Source of the DNA: Larimichthys crocea
Taxonomy: Eukaryota; Chordata; Actinopteri; Sciaenidae
Direction: 5' to 3'
Assembly (NCBI RefSeq): GCF_000972845.2
Contig: NC_040011.1
Span: 24,532,379-24,596,378 of the forward strand
Length of the DNA stretch: 64,000 nt
How positions within the stretch are numbered: position 1 is the stretch's first letter; every line of letters begins with the position of its first letter. Below, in pieces: positions 27,386 through 40,539 of this stretch. The notes beneath the pieces are model-generated. The model saw nothing but the letters and a program-made list of their open reading frames with translations, had not been told where the DNA came from and did no database searches. The position numbers were made by a program, and so were the translations under genes.

Positions 27386-27386
27386 T
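27337..27386 (+). repeat. (AATC)n tetranucleotide microsatellite
   Basis: About 12 uninterrupted AATC units. Pure tandem array without spacers, so not CRISPR-like. Confidence 0.95.
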
Positions 27387-27696
27387 CTTGCTTTGAATTT
27401 ATTACTCCACACTGACCTGCTACAGCAACCTCAAAGGGTCAAAACTCAAAAACTGATTCAAAAATACAGTCAACACTAGGTGGAGACATTGAATGTCAGG
27501 AGAGGTCAGCACATAAAGCACATATTTCATTATTACTCTAAAAGCACTATCTTGATGAGCAGTCATAGAAGTGTACAGTTCAACATTTTATTGTGGTTGA
27601 GTGTTAAAAAAGCAAACATCTGTGTGCACAGCAGTATCAAATTGCAAAATTTTGTAAAAACAATCGTTATATATGTCCAAATGACACACGGACCCA

Positions 27697-27795
27697 GGCC
27701 GAGTTGTTTCCCCCTGTCTCCAGTGTTTATGCTAAGCTAACCAGCTGCTTGTAGTAACTTCATATTTAGTGTACAGTAAGAGAAGCCAAATGAAT
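27697..27795 (+). repeat. Family P fragment P5 (right part)
   Basis: Holds ttgtttccccctgtctccag, tttatgctaagctaaccagctg and cttcatatttagtgtacag, the right-half blocks of family P. The terminus is lost. Confidence 0.45.
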
Positions 27796-29651
27796 GTTCT
27801 CAAAGTTGTAATCATAAACAATGATATATGATCACACAAATAAATGTGAAATTATTTTGACACATTATAAAATAAAAATGTTTATGAGCATTTACAAATA
27901 TCATTGAAGTGTTATTAGTGTCTAAGTATTCAGAAATGAGTTGAAATGAAAGACCTGGAAATTGTGATGAGCATTATTCATGGTTAATCTAATTGATAAA
28001 ACGATAAGGAAAAGAGTGATTAGTCGTAGCCTCGAGCAGACTATAAATCTTGGATTCATTTTTATATATATCTCGTCGAAACAGGAGGATTAAAATAAAG
28101 TGTACACGGTGGCATGACAGTGTAAAAAGACAATACACATAGAGAGGTACATTAGAGACATTCAAAGAAACCGATTTATGTCTGGGTATCTCATCAAGAC
28201 CCTGAACACTATAAACTATAATGCTTATAGCTGACTATTATCCTGAAATGACTGCGTACACACTGATGTATGTATTTTTCTGACCCATTTTAACACATTT
28301 GATGATATAAATTTTACATCCTCATCTTCTGTACAGCAGGCATTTACAGCAGCTATGCTGCTTGAAATGGTGTTAATGCAACCAACGTAATTGCTGCTAA
28401 AAGCTCAAAACAGGCATTTGTCACCATTTTGGAAGCAACTTAGATGCTTGTGACTGATTTCTGATGTTTGTTGCCAGTGTCTCTACCTTTCCACATTGCT
28501 CAGCTTTACTGGTACCTTGCTCTGTACTACCTACACTGGCTGGACTCCAGCAGAAAACACACAGGGCTTATCAGCACATTCCTGCTGCTGCCTTCCAGTC
28601 AAGTACACCCTGTAAGATACACTCTTGTGTATTAACACGCGCTTTCTGGATATTCGTCAGCACAACAAGCTATACAGTTCTCTTCCCGAGCGATGGTATT
28701 TTTTTTTCCACCTCTAAGCTTCCATTGTTGTGATATGCAGCGAAGAGATAAGTGAAACTTATTTGCATCAACACTCTTGATATTTTGATAGAGAGCCATT
28801 TTTCTTTTGTCTTCCATCGCCAGGAGGATTACGTTTGAAGGAATTTTCATGAAACACTATTTAAGTGCGCCTGATAAGGCCTCCTTTGGACAGAGATAAG
28901 AGCCTATCCACACACGTTATTGATCTTCCTCTGACCTGTTTGTGGAAGAAAAGCTGAAAGGGGTAAAGCACTTGTCAAACAGAGAGCCGTGCCCAAGAGA
29001 AAAGAGCTGGCGATAGAGCTGAAGTATATATGAAGATGAAGAGACAATAGAGAGAAATGGTGGGACTATTTGTATCAAATAATTTATTTCCTGTGATCCA
29101 CTTTGTGATGCCTTGAGTGTGAGTTAGGTTTTTGTCTTTTCTTTTTCATTCCGATTACAAACGCTATAGGGCTACAACTAATTGTTATTTTCATTATTTT
29201 CCTGATACATGAATTAAAGTAAAGTCATATAAAGCAAAGAAAATTATCAGATGTTCTCATTTGAAAAGCTGGCATTTTTGTATATAATTAACAATTAACT
29301 CAAGCTCAAACAATATCAGAGCTCAACAGTAAAGATTACTAGATTAGCAACCATTTTTAGAATTTGGCTGTTTCTTGGCCTTTGATTTCCAACATATAAA
29401 AAATAGGGAGAGCAAACGTGACAACACACTACAGAATTTTCTGGTTAATGTAACAAAGCAATTCCTTCATGTCGCAATGTCATTAGTAAGCCGATGTATA
29501 ACTGAGCAATATCCTAATCACTTTAAATATAAGGTGACTAAAAATAGAAACCATATTTTATATTTTTCATGTCAGTGTTGATGAAGGTTTATTTATTTAT
29601 ACATCATTCATTTTTTCATTAATTTTGAAAGCAGACATTAAATTCAATCAC
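27796..29651. other. Gene-free unique DNA
   Basis: No exon supported. Frames at 28464-28733 and 28632-28850 overlap antisense and carry no domain. Positions 28740-29030 are repeat-free and moderately GC-balanced, so a regulatory element is possible but unsupported by any direct signal. Confidence 0.4.
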
Positions 29652-29905
29652 TTAAAGGAACAGTGTGTAGGATTCATCAGCGACGAACACCTCACTCTCT
29701 CCTTCGTAGTGCAAAGGAATAATTACATCTAAAGTCCATGTTTAGTTTGTCTGTTCTCCGAGGAAAAGGACCTGCAGGATCTGTAAATGTATCGTTCTAA
29801 CAAAGACAGAAACATTGTTAATTTCAGGTGATTACACAGTAATGGAAACATAGTTATGGATATTATATTTAATTTCTGCCATATTCTGGAAATAGACCCT
29901 CCTCA
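29652..29905 (+). repeat. Dispersed TTAA-ended fish repeat, copy T2
   Basis: Begins ttaaaggaacagtgtgtagg and shares with T1 (130-440) the blocks gtttgtctgttct, ttcaggtgattacac, aatggaaacatagttatgga and ctgccatattctggaaatag. The right terminus is degraded. Same orientation as T1. Non-coding. Confidence 0.55.
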
Positions 29906-30797
29906 TCTAACTCTAAGACTCTTAGTATTTCAACAGTGAGACGGGATGCCTGCAGTCCAGGATTAAAAAGTGAGAAAGTCAAAGTGAGAAAGCCCTGCAA
30001 TCTCTTAATATGTTAATGTGAATGTTTTTCAGTGCCCTGTGTACATAATACTTAATAACAGTTTCTGATGAGTCTGTCTCTTCGCTAAAACATCTAGCGG
30101 TGTGTCTCTACCAGCAAGCTGTTATCCTTAAGCAACAAGCTCAATCCTGCTACCATTCTATAAACCTAAAAAAATATAATAATCCAACATCTGCTGGACA
30201 AGTTAAGCTAAATTGCCTGTGTCCTGAGCCCATCCTAAGCGTGCCTCAAGCTCAATGCACAGAACAATGAAATTGGCCTGTGGCGATCGCCGAAGCTGGG
30301 AAAAAAGCGTTGTCGTGTCGTAGCATGCCAACAGTGCACCCTTGCTGCGTGCTAGATGGCAGATGCACACTGGGGGCCGATGCACATGACCTTCTGCTAT
30401 CAGAGCAGACACGCTCATTTATCACTCGCAACCTTGAATCATTGTTTTACTCAGCTTGAGCCCTTATGCTTCTGCTCACGCAAAAAATAGAATAAGTGCA
30501 TTTTGGTTTGAGGCGAGAGCAGAGTCAAGAGGCAAAGCTGCACAAAACGGCTCTCGCCTTCCCTCAGTTCACCACCTATGTTACTGAAATCTTTGGCAAA
30601 CCACATCCACACAATGTACTTCGATTTTTCTTTCTCCTGTTTTTCTTTAACAAGGCTTTCTTTATCTGGTTGCACCCTGAAACATGCAGCCATTACACCT
30701 AGGAGGCTCCTTTTTGCATTGTTTTGAGGAGATTGGTTTATTTATGATGCAGCAGGGTTACAGCTCATAAACCTAATGAGGATTCTTTGGTTCTCTC
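29906..30797. other. Gene-free DNA with a GC-richer patch
   Basis: Positions 30230-30430 are GC- and CpG-richer and include a partial CTCF-like core (tagatggcag at 30353-30362). No exon supported. Frames at 30203-30418, 30451-30693 and 30496-30702 have no domain. Confidence 0.4.
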
Positions 30798-30807
30798 GCT
30801 CTCTCTC

Positions 30808-30904
<97 letters not shown>

Positions 30905-30913
30905 GAGAGAGGG
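30798..30913 (+). repeat. Compound (TG)n(AG)n microsatellite
   Basis: A TG run of about 35 units passes directly into an AG run of about 20 units with two interruptions. The preceding 30793-30810 is TC-rich. Minus-strand frames here (His-Thr and Leu-Ser repeats) are microsatellite translations. Confidence 0.95.
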
Positions 30914-33900
30914 AGGGAGAGTTTGCCCATGAGCTGCATCTCAGACAAAAGACTTGGAAGGGTCCTTAGAGGTACAAGCTGGCAGATCACCCACTGTTTT
31001 ACAGATCTTCTATAAAGTGAAAATAACTGAGCTGATAATGAAGACAAGCCAGTGACGTTTTGAATGAAGTAGATGGAAACAAAGCTGTGTGTGAGGCTAG
31101 TAAAAAGGCCAAAGATGACATTTTTTAAAATGAATTCCTTTATCTTTAACGGCTAGGCCTTTATTGGTCATTCCTTCTGTTTTTTAAGTATTTTTATGAT
31201 CTAATTTATCTGTTGTGCTGTGATTGAAAACTCAAAATGTCCTCCATGTTTATTTGGTGTGTTCATAAATTTAGGATACTATAAACTCCACCTGCAACAA
31301 TCATCATGTCATACTCTTTCCTTTGTTGCTGAGTCTTACCTGTCATTTCACATTAAAGGCCTCCCAGTAGCTCATAACTATTCTGTTCCTGGTGGGATTT
31401 TAATTTGAAACATCTGCAAAAAGTGTTTTATTGACTTTTAAAATGTTTTTGCAGAAGCCGGCGTACTCGTATGTGTTGTACTGACGGATACTGCTACAAG
31501 ACACATGCATACAAACATTAATCTTAATTAGATGTGTCAAGTTTCAGCTGTAGCTGACACTGGCCTTTGGCCAATACAGAAATGTGACAAAAACAAAACG
31601 ATACAGGCTAGAATGACAATCACATGGCTCTACATAACGTCAACTGTGTTTCCCTCCTGTTTTAATTCACGGCCTGTGAGCCGCCTGACAAGCAGAATGA
31701 AGCAAAGTTTAATAGCTGAATGATTAATAGTGTAGCCTGCAAAGAGGCATTTCAGTGTCAGCCGAGTGGACGTAAAATGATTACGTTCCTTTACCCAGTC
31801 TTCCAGAGTGACTGACAAACAGCCCATTTCAACCGATCACACCCGCTTCCTGTAAAACGCTCCAATTTGCACACATGATTCAACCCATCACTGCAGGAAA
31901 ATGCAGAAATGATATTCAAGGCTGCAGTTGGGCATGTAAAATGAAAAGGTTTAGTGGCTGGTGGGACAGGGGAGGTACCAGAGGGGGTATAGAGACAGAG
32001 AGAGAGAGAGGGGTGATGGATAGTCCAACTTCCTGCAGGAGAAAGGTTTGATTAATGGCCGTCCACTCTGCAAAACACACCAGCTGTGAGGGGAGATAAG
32101 TACCAATACAAAGAGCAAATTACTGTCTGTACTGTAATAATTAACCTCAGAGACCAGCACACACAGGAAGTGTAGGTTCTCTTCAAAACCGCCTCTCTTC
32201 CTCTATCTTACAATAACTCAAAATAACAAAACAAAACAAAACAAAAAAACATATCTATTTTAGCGCTGAATCCTTGTTTTAGTTCCACGATTTAAGGTTT
32301 CTTTTTATGGCTGGGTGAGCTGTTCCCAAAGATGTATGAGCAAATTACTGGCTGGAGTTATTTGAAAAGAGGGAGTCCATTGTGGAAATGACTGTCAACA
32401 TACTGCTGCCAAGCTCATCCCCCAGTGCAGAATGGATATCCAAACAGTTTTCAGTGAGATATATGGAGTGGAATAATTGCTTGTCGCGTGGTGGGCAGGA
32501 AGGGATACAAATAAACTAACTTTTTAGGGTTTGGACTCGCCTTTGCGGGTTTGGCTTAAGCGTTTGTAAGAGTTTGGATCCAGCTGGAGGAGCTCTAGAG
32601 TGAGATGTGTGTGTGAGAGGGGGAGGGTGAAAACATGCTGCAAAATGTTTCCCTTCTTGGGGGTGACATTTTAACTGAATTATTTGATCAGCTTGTAGAA
32701 AATACAAGCAAGTTTGAGCAGAAAAGCAGAAAGCTTTCCACCTGCCTGAACCCCTCACAGAGAACATACATAATTATTCTTCATGCCTCGAGCTCCCAGT
32801 GGTTTTAAACCCATAAGCCCCCGTTAGTCTCGCCACTCTAAAGTTAGTCTTTGATAACGGCTAATGACCGCGGTGCTGAATTTTCCAACCATAATATTAT
32901 TTGAACCCGAGCTGATTAGAAACATGTGCCTGGATGTTTCAGTGTCAGAACGATTTATGGGTCTCTCACTGATGACCTTTCCACTCACTGTATACGCCCA
33001 TGTCTTACATCACTCTGGCGGACTCCCGGCTGTGAGCTCACCTCTATTTTCTACAACACGCTCAGAAGCACAGCTCAGTTACCTCCTGCATCACATTCTC
33101 GCTCAGTTGTTTTGGGGTGGAGGTGTGTGAAGATTGGGTGTGTTATGCACTTACGTACAAATTTAGGAATGGATCACGAAATAAGTCACTGTGTTGTGTG
33201 TTAATTGGAGGTTAAATGGATTTATTGTTCTGTAAAAGATGTAATTAAAACGTCAATAACCTTCCCCTGCTAATCCATTTAAAAGGACTTCGTGTAGAGG
33301 AAAACATGCCAACTTCTTCCATTAATTCCTGGAAGAGCCACATAGTGTTTATCAAACCCTGTATATGGTACATTAATGTGTACAAGGGACACACTGAATC
33401 ATAGACTACACAATTACTTCAATGAAGGTAAGTAATGCACATGCATCCCGCAAAGTTCTTATTAGATTTCTTTAGTAAATTGCACTGATCCAGTCCTACA
33501 GAATGAATCACAGGGAATGAATGTTGCTGCCCAGAGTGGAAATCTCTCTGCCAGCTGGATAATAAGAATGAAATGCTGCAATCTATTTCATTAAATCTCA
33601 TTAAAATGCCCTTTATTCTAACCATTAGTGCACATTTATATTTTGTATGGAGCGAATGTTTATGTCCCTGTATCTTTATAGATTATAGTTTATGGATTTA
33701 CTTATATGCTGGTTCCCACTCGCTCTAGGAAATCATTTTCCAAGAGATTTCCTAGATGAAACAGAACAGCACATGCTCGCACACAGTTTTATATTTTATA
33801 ATTAGGCCTAGTTAGACCTTGTACTTTATGAGAGACTCCACATTAGCACTTGGCTGGTCTCACCACAGCCAATTTCTTAGCTGTGGTCTCAGTGGAAGGA

Positions 33901-34137
33901 AGCAGTGGTCTCCAGCATATTGACTACATTTTCCTCTGTAACACTGTAACATGAATTTGGCCGCAAGCCCATAATGAATATATTGAATTAAGTAGGATTT
34001 ATTTTTTGTAATAAAAAAAAACTTTTCACTTATTATCCAACTAAAATAGAGCAGTAGTAGAAGTAGAAGTAAAAGTGAAAGTGTTTATTGTGTTTATTAT
34101 CGTTGCTGTACACAACTGCAAATGTAAATATGATCAT
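30914..34137. other. Gene-free unique DNA, 3.2 kb
   Basis: No exon supported. Minor simple repeats are a GA run at about 31995-32011 and a (CAAAA)n run at 32226-32250. The stretch 33180-33320 is rich in TAAT cores and free of repeats. A 10-bp perfect stem (ctaggaaatc with its complement) lies at 33726-33756. Overlapping frames at 32864-33204 have no domain. Confidence 0.4.
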
Positions 34138-34464
34138 TAAAGCAACATTGTGTGGAAACTGGCCCTCAGTTTCAGAGTGTCATACAACTGTGGTAAATGT
34201 GGACAGCTGTACACATGCATTTGTTATGATTACATAACATGATTAAAAACTAGCAAGGTGACAGCTCTGCTAAAAATCAAACAAAGACATAGCAGCCAGC
34301 TTATATTACTTACTGTACTAGTCACGCCAAAAACTAAAAGTCAGTCCCAGATGTACTCTTGCCTGGCAGCTAACAGCTAGGTATTAACATGATTACAAGT
34401 GTAGCACTGAAGTGATTTAAAATCTGTTATTTCATGGTAGAAAAGTTACACAATGGGGCTTTAA
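34138..34464 (+). repeat. Short inverted-repeat element with TTAA ends
   Basis: The left end ttaaagcaacattgtgtgg is mirrored by the complement of the right end (gttacacaatggggctttaa), agreeing at about 16 of 20 positions. Both ends are TTAA, which could be a target duplication as left by piggyBac-type elements or simply part of the inverted repeat. The 327-base interior is non-coding. Consistent with a MITE; superfamily uncertain. Confidence 0.5.
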
Positions 34465-37400
34465 ACTCTCATAAACTAGAGAAAAGGCATTAATTAAATT
34501 AACAGATTTTTAATTGGATTCCCAAGAACATAGCTTAGCGTTGAAAAAAAAAAGACATCCTCATGTAGCAAAAACATTGCAGCAACAAAGGCATATTTCT
34601 AACATGAGATAGCTTGGAGTGGTCAGCAGAAAGGAAGAAAAACGATGATTGTGGTCTTTGTATTTGAGGCTATCTGGCATTAACATATGGCAGCAGAACC
34701 GCAGGGAAACATGGACGTAAATCAGAACTGTGTGCATATTGTGAAGCCGGATGTTTGAAGTGGCAAAGACCTCTCACTGTTAAAGCTTGACCTTTACTGC
34801 AGCCCACCAACTGCTCGACGCACATGCGTCCCTCTCTGCGCCTATAGAGATAATCACCTCACAAATGTGTGTCCAGCCCTCCACACATGGGTTCTTTTGG
34901 GTCTCAACAGTGGCGCACACATGTGATAAATGATAGGCCTCATTTCACTTTATAAGCCCACGAGAGACTGGAAGGACATGAAGACTTTTTCCTCCTCCTT
35001 ATTTATGTGTTTACTGTGGTTTCTCTCACCTCGGTTTAGGCAGTGGGTGTTACTGTTGGAACAAGAGGAGGGAGGCCGCCCTGCTCTTCATGCTGGTTTC
35101 CTTACAGGCCTCTCTTATTAATGAGAGCCTCTAAACTTCTGCCTTAGCAGGAGGGGAATAGAGTTCAGCAATGCCCCAGCAACTCTCAACAGCGTTCTAT
35201 CAACAAAAACACATGAGGCAAATGGAGATAGAGGAAAGGCATTAAAGCTAAAAATAGTGTAGCATTTTTCTCCCAAAGTGAGGCAAAACTGGGTTTCATC
35301 CCTGCATGGAGAAAGGTGACAATGCAAAAATACAGACATACTATATAGAAAATGACATTGTTGTTATTCAGCCATGTTTGATCCCTGCTGAACATTAAGC
35401 TGTATGTTGATGTCAGGAGTTATTTTGGAGGGGGACGGCAGAAGTCGGAGCCTACAACAGCACGGCCGAGGCTCGGTGCAGAGATGTCCCTTTGTTTGTT
35501 TAAAGGGCAGCAGAATCGATGGCCCCGTTTTTTGAGGCATGGCTCTGACCTCTCGCAGTGGCACCTGTATCAATCACGGGCTGGCTTCGTTCTCTGCTTC
35601 GCTGCTCGTCACATTTGTCTCTAGCGCTCATGACCGTGGACGGAGGCTGTCTATCCACTCTCAAATGTCAGTCTACACTTCATGCCAGCTGTCAGCTGAC
35701 ACTCAGTAATACATAAACAGCTTTAAAATGTGACAAAAACAACTCTCGAGGAGAAATCTATTGAAGGAAGAAATTGATTTTGGAGAAAGATTTAAGTGTT
35801 TGCTCTGAGACTGTGTGGCCAATGCATAAAAAAAGCCAAAGCTCTGTTTGTTGAATAAATGTAATGTAATTTAATGATATTCTGATAGCTGAACAGCTCT
35901 TTCTGCTGAAATTCAAAGGACCTCAAAAGGGATATTTATTCAGATGTGGTATTGTTTGGTGTTGTTTTTGTTATCTTGGGAAACGCAGGCTCAAATTCAT
36001 TGATTATACAGAAAGAAAATCCAATTTTCACAAGAACGTGCTTGTTTTTATTGATCTGGAGGTCTTTCTGAGGTTGGAGCACCTGCATATTATCCAACAG
36101 ATGTTACTGTCAGACAGATGTTGGTATAAATGTTCCAATGTACTCCAAAGATTTATATATTTCTTGATTTTTAAATTAGCTCATTCAACCTAAAAGCCAA
36201 TTAAAGTAACTGCATGCTACACTGACAATGTGTGTCGTATATATGTTTTAAATTAAAAAGGACAAAGTACAACAAAACCTGTTTTATTTTCCATTTTGCA
36301 CATCTTTCAACATTTTAATGTGGTTCAGCAGAAAGGCAAGTTTATTTTGTTTGAGACAAGAGATGCAGGCAAACATACTGTAGATGTCAATGAAGACATC
36401 AGAGACTGAAAGTTCCCGGAAATTTTCTCATCTCATTTTCAGACAGCAGACGATTTAAAGACTGTTGAATATGTATCACCATATGTATGCGCCTGTTTCA
36501 CAGACCCTCAAGAAAACAAAGTCAGACCAGACAAAATTGTCCAAGGGGCATTTTGATGGAACTGCATGCTAACTCAGTGTGGTAACAACCAGCTCTCCGT
36601 GTGTGATGGATTGGACTGCAGTTAATCTGTATGTATGGCTGATCCTTATGAGGCCAAATTGTAATCACCCAGCCAGTTCTCAGCGATTCAGGACTCATGT
36701 CTTGGGTTTGAAAGAGAGGGATGATTCCCATTATGGAGTAATTAGTCTTGTTGTCACCTCCGGACCTTGACAGTGAATCCACTTGCCAGGGCTCTAAAGG
36801 GATTTGGGTGTTTGCTACTGCTGAATCATAATCAGCATCGCCTTTACTTGCCAAACATGACACCTTCAAAAGTAACTTGTGAACTGCAGCACAGACGTCA
36901 TTGGCTGTCAGCTGTGATGAGTACTGTGAGGTATAGTGTCATTTTATTTTCTCTCTTATGGTACTTTACAAGTACTAACAGGTACATATACCAGTGGTAT
37001 CAACCTGCTGCAAACTTTAACAGATTTGATTCAGTTTGTCTCTGTAGTGTTTTACAGTTTGATGACAGGATACATCTGCTTTCATATTTCTGGTAGGAAC
37101 TGAATCTGCTCTCCTGTATGGTCCATCAGTTATGATAGCCTCAATATGTTTGACTGAATCTTCATTACAGCAGGCAGGAGTTTAGGAGTTTTTTGTTCCT
37201 CTGCCATCTGACTTCAAAGACGCGGTGAGATACAAATTCTGTGTCAATATGTCAAAAACAAACAAACATAACAGAATCATCTATTTTTAACGACCTATCC
37301 TGCATTCAGTGTGTGCACATATTTATCAGATGAAATGTTATTTGGGACCACCAGATAAAACCTGTGCTTTGACGTAGGTGTTTTCACATCAGTCTCCAGT

Positions 37401-37489
37401 AAGGTTATGTTTTTTTTCTTTTAACACTGTAGGTGTGGATGGAGTCCAAGCTCTCCAACTGAGGTTTACTTTTGATCAATAAGAGCAGA
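34465..37489. other. Gene-free unique DNA, 3.0 kb
   Basis: No exon supported. Positions 35410-35690 are GC- and CpG-richer and repeat-free. Frames at 36522-36869 (minus) and 36767-37096 (plus) overlap and have no recognisable domain or splice context. Confidence 0.4.
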
Positions 37490-37590
37490 GAATCAACTTT
37501 ATTGACAAGTATGTTTAGGCATACACAGAATTTGTCTCTTATTGATTATACACAAAGTGTCTAGAGGAACTGTACAGGTAAAGACACACA
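37490..37590 (+). repeat. Retroposon-tail-like fragment
   Basis: The blocks aatcaactttattgacaagt, atgtttaggcatacacagaa and tttgtctctt resemble a motif (ctttattggcaagtatgttt, acatacaaggaatttg) found at the 3' ends of many dispersed repeats in percomorph fish. Non-coding. From memory of the motif, not a search. Confidence 0.4.
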
Positions 37591-40503
37591 TGGACCAAAA
37601 AACGCACACGGTCATAGGTCAAACTGTTACCGTAACAAGAAGATTACAAATGTAACAAACAAAAGTCTTAAAAGAAACCTCAAAACGATATCTGTATTCA
37701 ATGATGTAGCTATTTTAAATCGCCCCAAGTGTACATGTTTTTGCCTTTATTTCAAGTTTGAACATCTTGCAGTTATTTTTGCAGTGTCAGTATATCTTTG
37801 AAGTTGTAGAACATCACAGATTCAGGTCAATTATTTTCACAGCTCTTATTGGAGACTCCAGCACTCGCCTGTAAATGGCTGTAATTGGCACATTTAGGTG
37901 CAGAGTTATATTTGAGATTACGCCTCTCTGAGGATGAAGTCAATTTCCCTACAGGGTCGTCACAGAGTGGAGATAAGGATTTTTGCAGCGGGAATACTTT
38001 ACAGCTAATGTACTGTAGGTTCCAGTTTCACCTCTGTAATTCTCGTATTGATTTCAACTTAATTATTCCTCTCCTATGAGACAAAATCCATCTGGTGCCT
38101 AATGAGAGCGCTTCATGTGCAAATGGAGTCGTTGCTCTCAAACATCCACGTGAGTAATGATGTTCCCTAAAAACTGTAAATGTCTATAGACAGCTTCCCA
38201 ACAATGTCATAAATTAGAAAGAAAAAACTACATAAATCGCAGTAATAATTCATGGAAAACGTTAAATATCCCAGAAAAAACCCTCCTTGTTAACTCTTAA
38301 TTAGCTATTAACATCTGGCAATCTGCTCAGAGTGCTGGAATTTAATGAAGTGGCATAAAGTTCTGCACAGAAACTGGTGAGGAAGAAGACATTTTGCTCA
38401 CGATTTTAGTGAATATTTCAAAGGTTCGTCAGGCTCTCTGATCACTGCTTTGGGGTTCATTTTTACATATGTTTACAGTTTGTGTGTGGACATTTTGGCA
38501 GCTGACAAACTGATGGCTTGCATCAATTTTTTTTTTTTCAGAGCATTAAGTGACAAAAAAAAGTGTCCAGAGCCGCATTTCATGTGTTGACAGTTTGACA
38601 AGTGAGTTTTTACCTTTAAAAGAAATGTGAAGTGGTGGTGGCTGTGGGGGGGGGTGGGCTTCTGTTCTTCTACTACCTGAAGGGGACTACACTTTGTGTA
38701 GCTTAATATCATCACTACTGTTGTTCAGTATTACTTCTTTTTACATAAGGTTGTATCCAGGAGACAAAGTGCGATGTGGATCTTAAATATCCCTGAGAGA
38801 CTTGATACTAATCCTGCTATCTTCATGCTTAGTTGATAACAATCTCTGCACGAAGGTGTGTGATGAAGAAATGAGTCTCCAGTCAAAACTCAAGACTCAT
38901 TTCTTAGTAAGCAAATTATATTTCAAAAAAAGGTGTTTAACATATTTTTCACAGCATTGCTGCAATGCTCTTTTTCAGGATGTGCTAAATCAAAACTCTA
39001 ACATACAGCCATAATTGTAAGTAAATGGCACCACAGCACAAAAAGCCTCCTTTGAGTTGTTGTATTGTATTTCAACATATCGCTCATTGTCGAAGCAGTT
39101 CTTTCTGCTGAAGCTGCTCGTATTGTACGCGGCGTGGCGGCCTTGAGGTGACAGAAAGTGCTGAGTTACTTTTCCAGGCTTTCATTATGTTTACTTGATC
39201 CCCATCAAAAATCCAGCTGCACTGGGTTCTGTCCTGCGTTCCATTTTGACAGATATTTCATGGCCACATCGACAGCAGGTCTAAGGCTTAGATTTACGAC
39301 TTTCCTTAAGCGCCTTAATGTTTCCGAAAGAGAAAGTATTATAGAGATAACGAGATAACCGAGCAATGATGTCTGTTGCATGTCAAGAATCAAAACAGTT
39401 TGTTACAACAAGTTAAAATCATTGTGTGGGGGGTCATTGATTCCCAATAGGTGCAGGACTCACTACAGTAGCCCCTGCATGTAGTCCTCTCTTCTCTCTC
39501 TAATTGTCTCTCTAGATGCTATTTAATAAGCATAGCCATCTGTCTTTTTAAATTAGCTTGGAAGTGTGTGCAGAAAAATAAAACAAAAACATAAGCACGT
39601 CACCCCAGAGGCCAGCCACATTAACACATCAACAAGGCCATCAATAGTGCATTGGCAAACTATAATGTCCTCTTACATCACTGACTTCACTGGCATGATG
39701 CGGCTGACGAAGACTGACAGTGGCTCCACACATCAATAGTTTTTTTACTGCCTGTCAACTCCAGTCGATTGACTTTAGAAAGTGGGTGGATGTGTTGTTG
39801 AGCAAATGTGCTGTTAACCGTGGAGTCTGCTGGCTGGAAAAACTTTCTACCAAACATGTCAACTTTTGCTTTTTTGAGACTTTTTGAGATTTGTTCAATG
39901 GAGCTTTGAAACGGTTTCATCAGCTTGAGATCAAAAAATGTTCTCAGCACGCAGAGAACAAAGTGCAGAAACCATTCGATTCCAGTGAAAACATTCAGAG
40001 CATACAATGGCTTGAATGTGTGTCTAGTCAGTAAATTGACTATATTTTAAGTTTGTTTTTTTTGTTTTTTTTTAAATGTACTATATGTGTAGTCAAAAGA
40101 AAAGGTCAACATAGGGAAATTTGTCTTCTTTCAGAGAATTAGACAAGAAGATTTCCCATTTCCCAGCCACGGAGGTTGCTGCTTGTATCACTTGCTTTTG
40201 TGTGGGTTATATAAGAAAACACAAACAAATTAGTAAGTTAAAATGATGCAGATGATCTCCAGCTGTAAACACATGAGCCTTAATAATACCAGCTGCGGTT
40301 TGTTTGACTCACATTTTAACAACTAATTAGTGGATACAACCATACTTCCAACAATACTATGGTTTCTGCCGTCACTTAACGAGCTAGTAACGAACTAAAA
40401 AAAAGAAATACATGTTTTGTCTATGTAACTAATGAGAATTTGCACTTCACCCTAATAAAGGGAGTTAGAGGGTTTTATTAAAAGGCAAGGAAGCAGCTCT
40501 TTC
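37591..40503. other. Gene-free unique DNA, 2.9 kb
   Basis: No exon supported. A second G-run lies at 38645-38658. The patches 38280-38360 and 39470-39690 are repeat-free with TAAT and ATTTAAAT-type cores and are possible conserved elements. A frame at 39687-40007 (minus) has no domain. Confidence 0.4.
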
Positions 40504-40539
40504 ACAGATAGACTTAAAGTAGATTAAAGAGAATAAAAC

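Noticed and set aside
27337..27386. CRISPR-like regular repeat
   Set aside because: It is an uninterrupted 4-base microsatellite with no spacers, in vertebrate-type DNA.
30742..31047. 101-codon minus-strand frame with His-Thr repeats
   Set aside because: Its core is the translated TG/AG microsatellite.
36522..37096. Adjacent minus- and plus-strand frames of 115 and 109 codons
   Set aside because: They overlap antisense, have no domain and no splice context.
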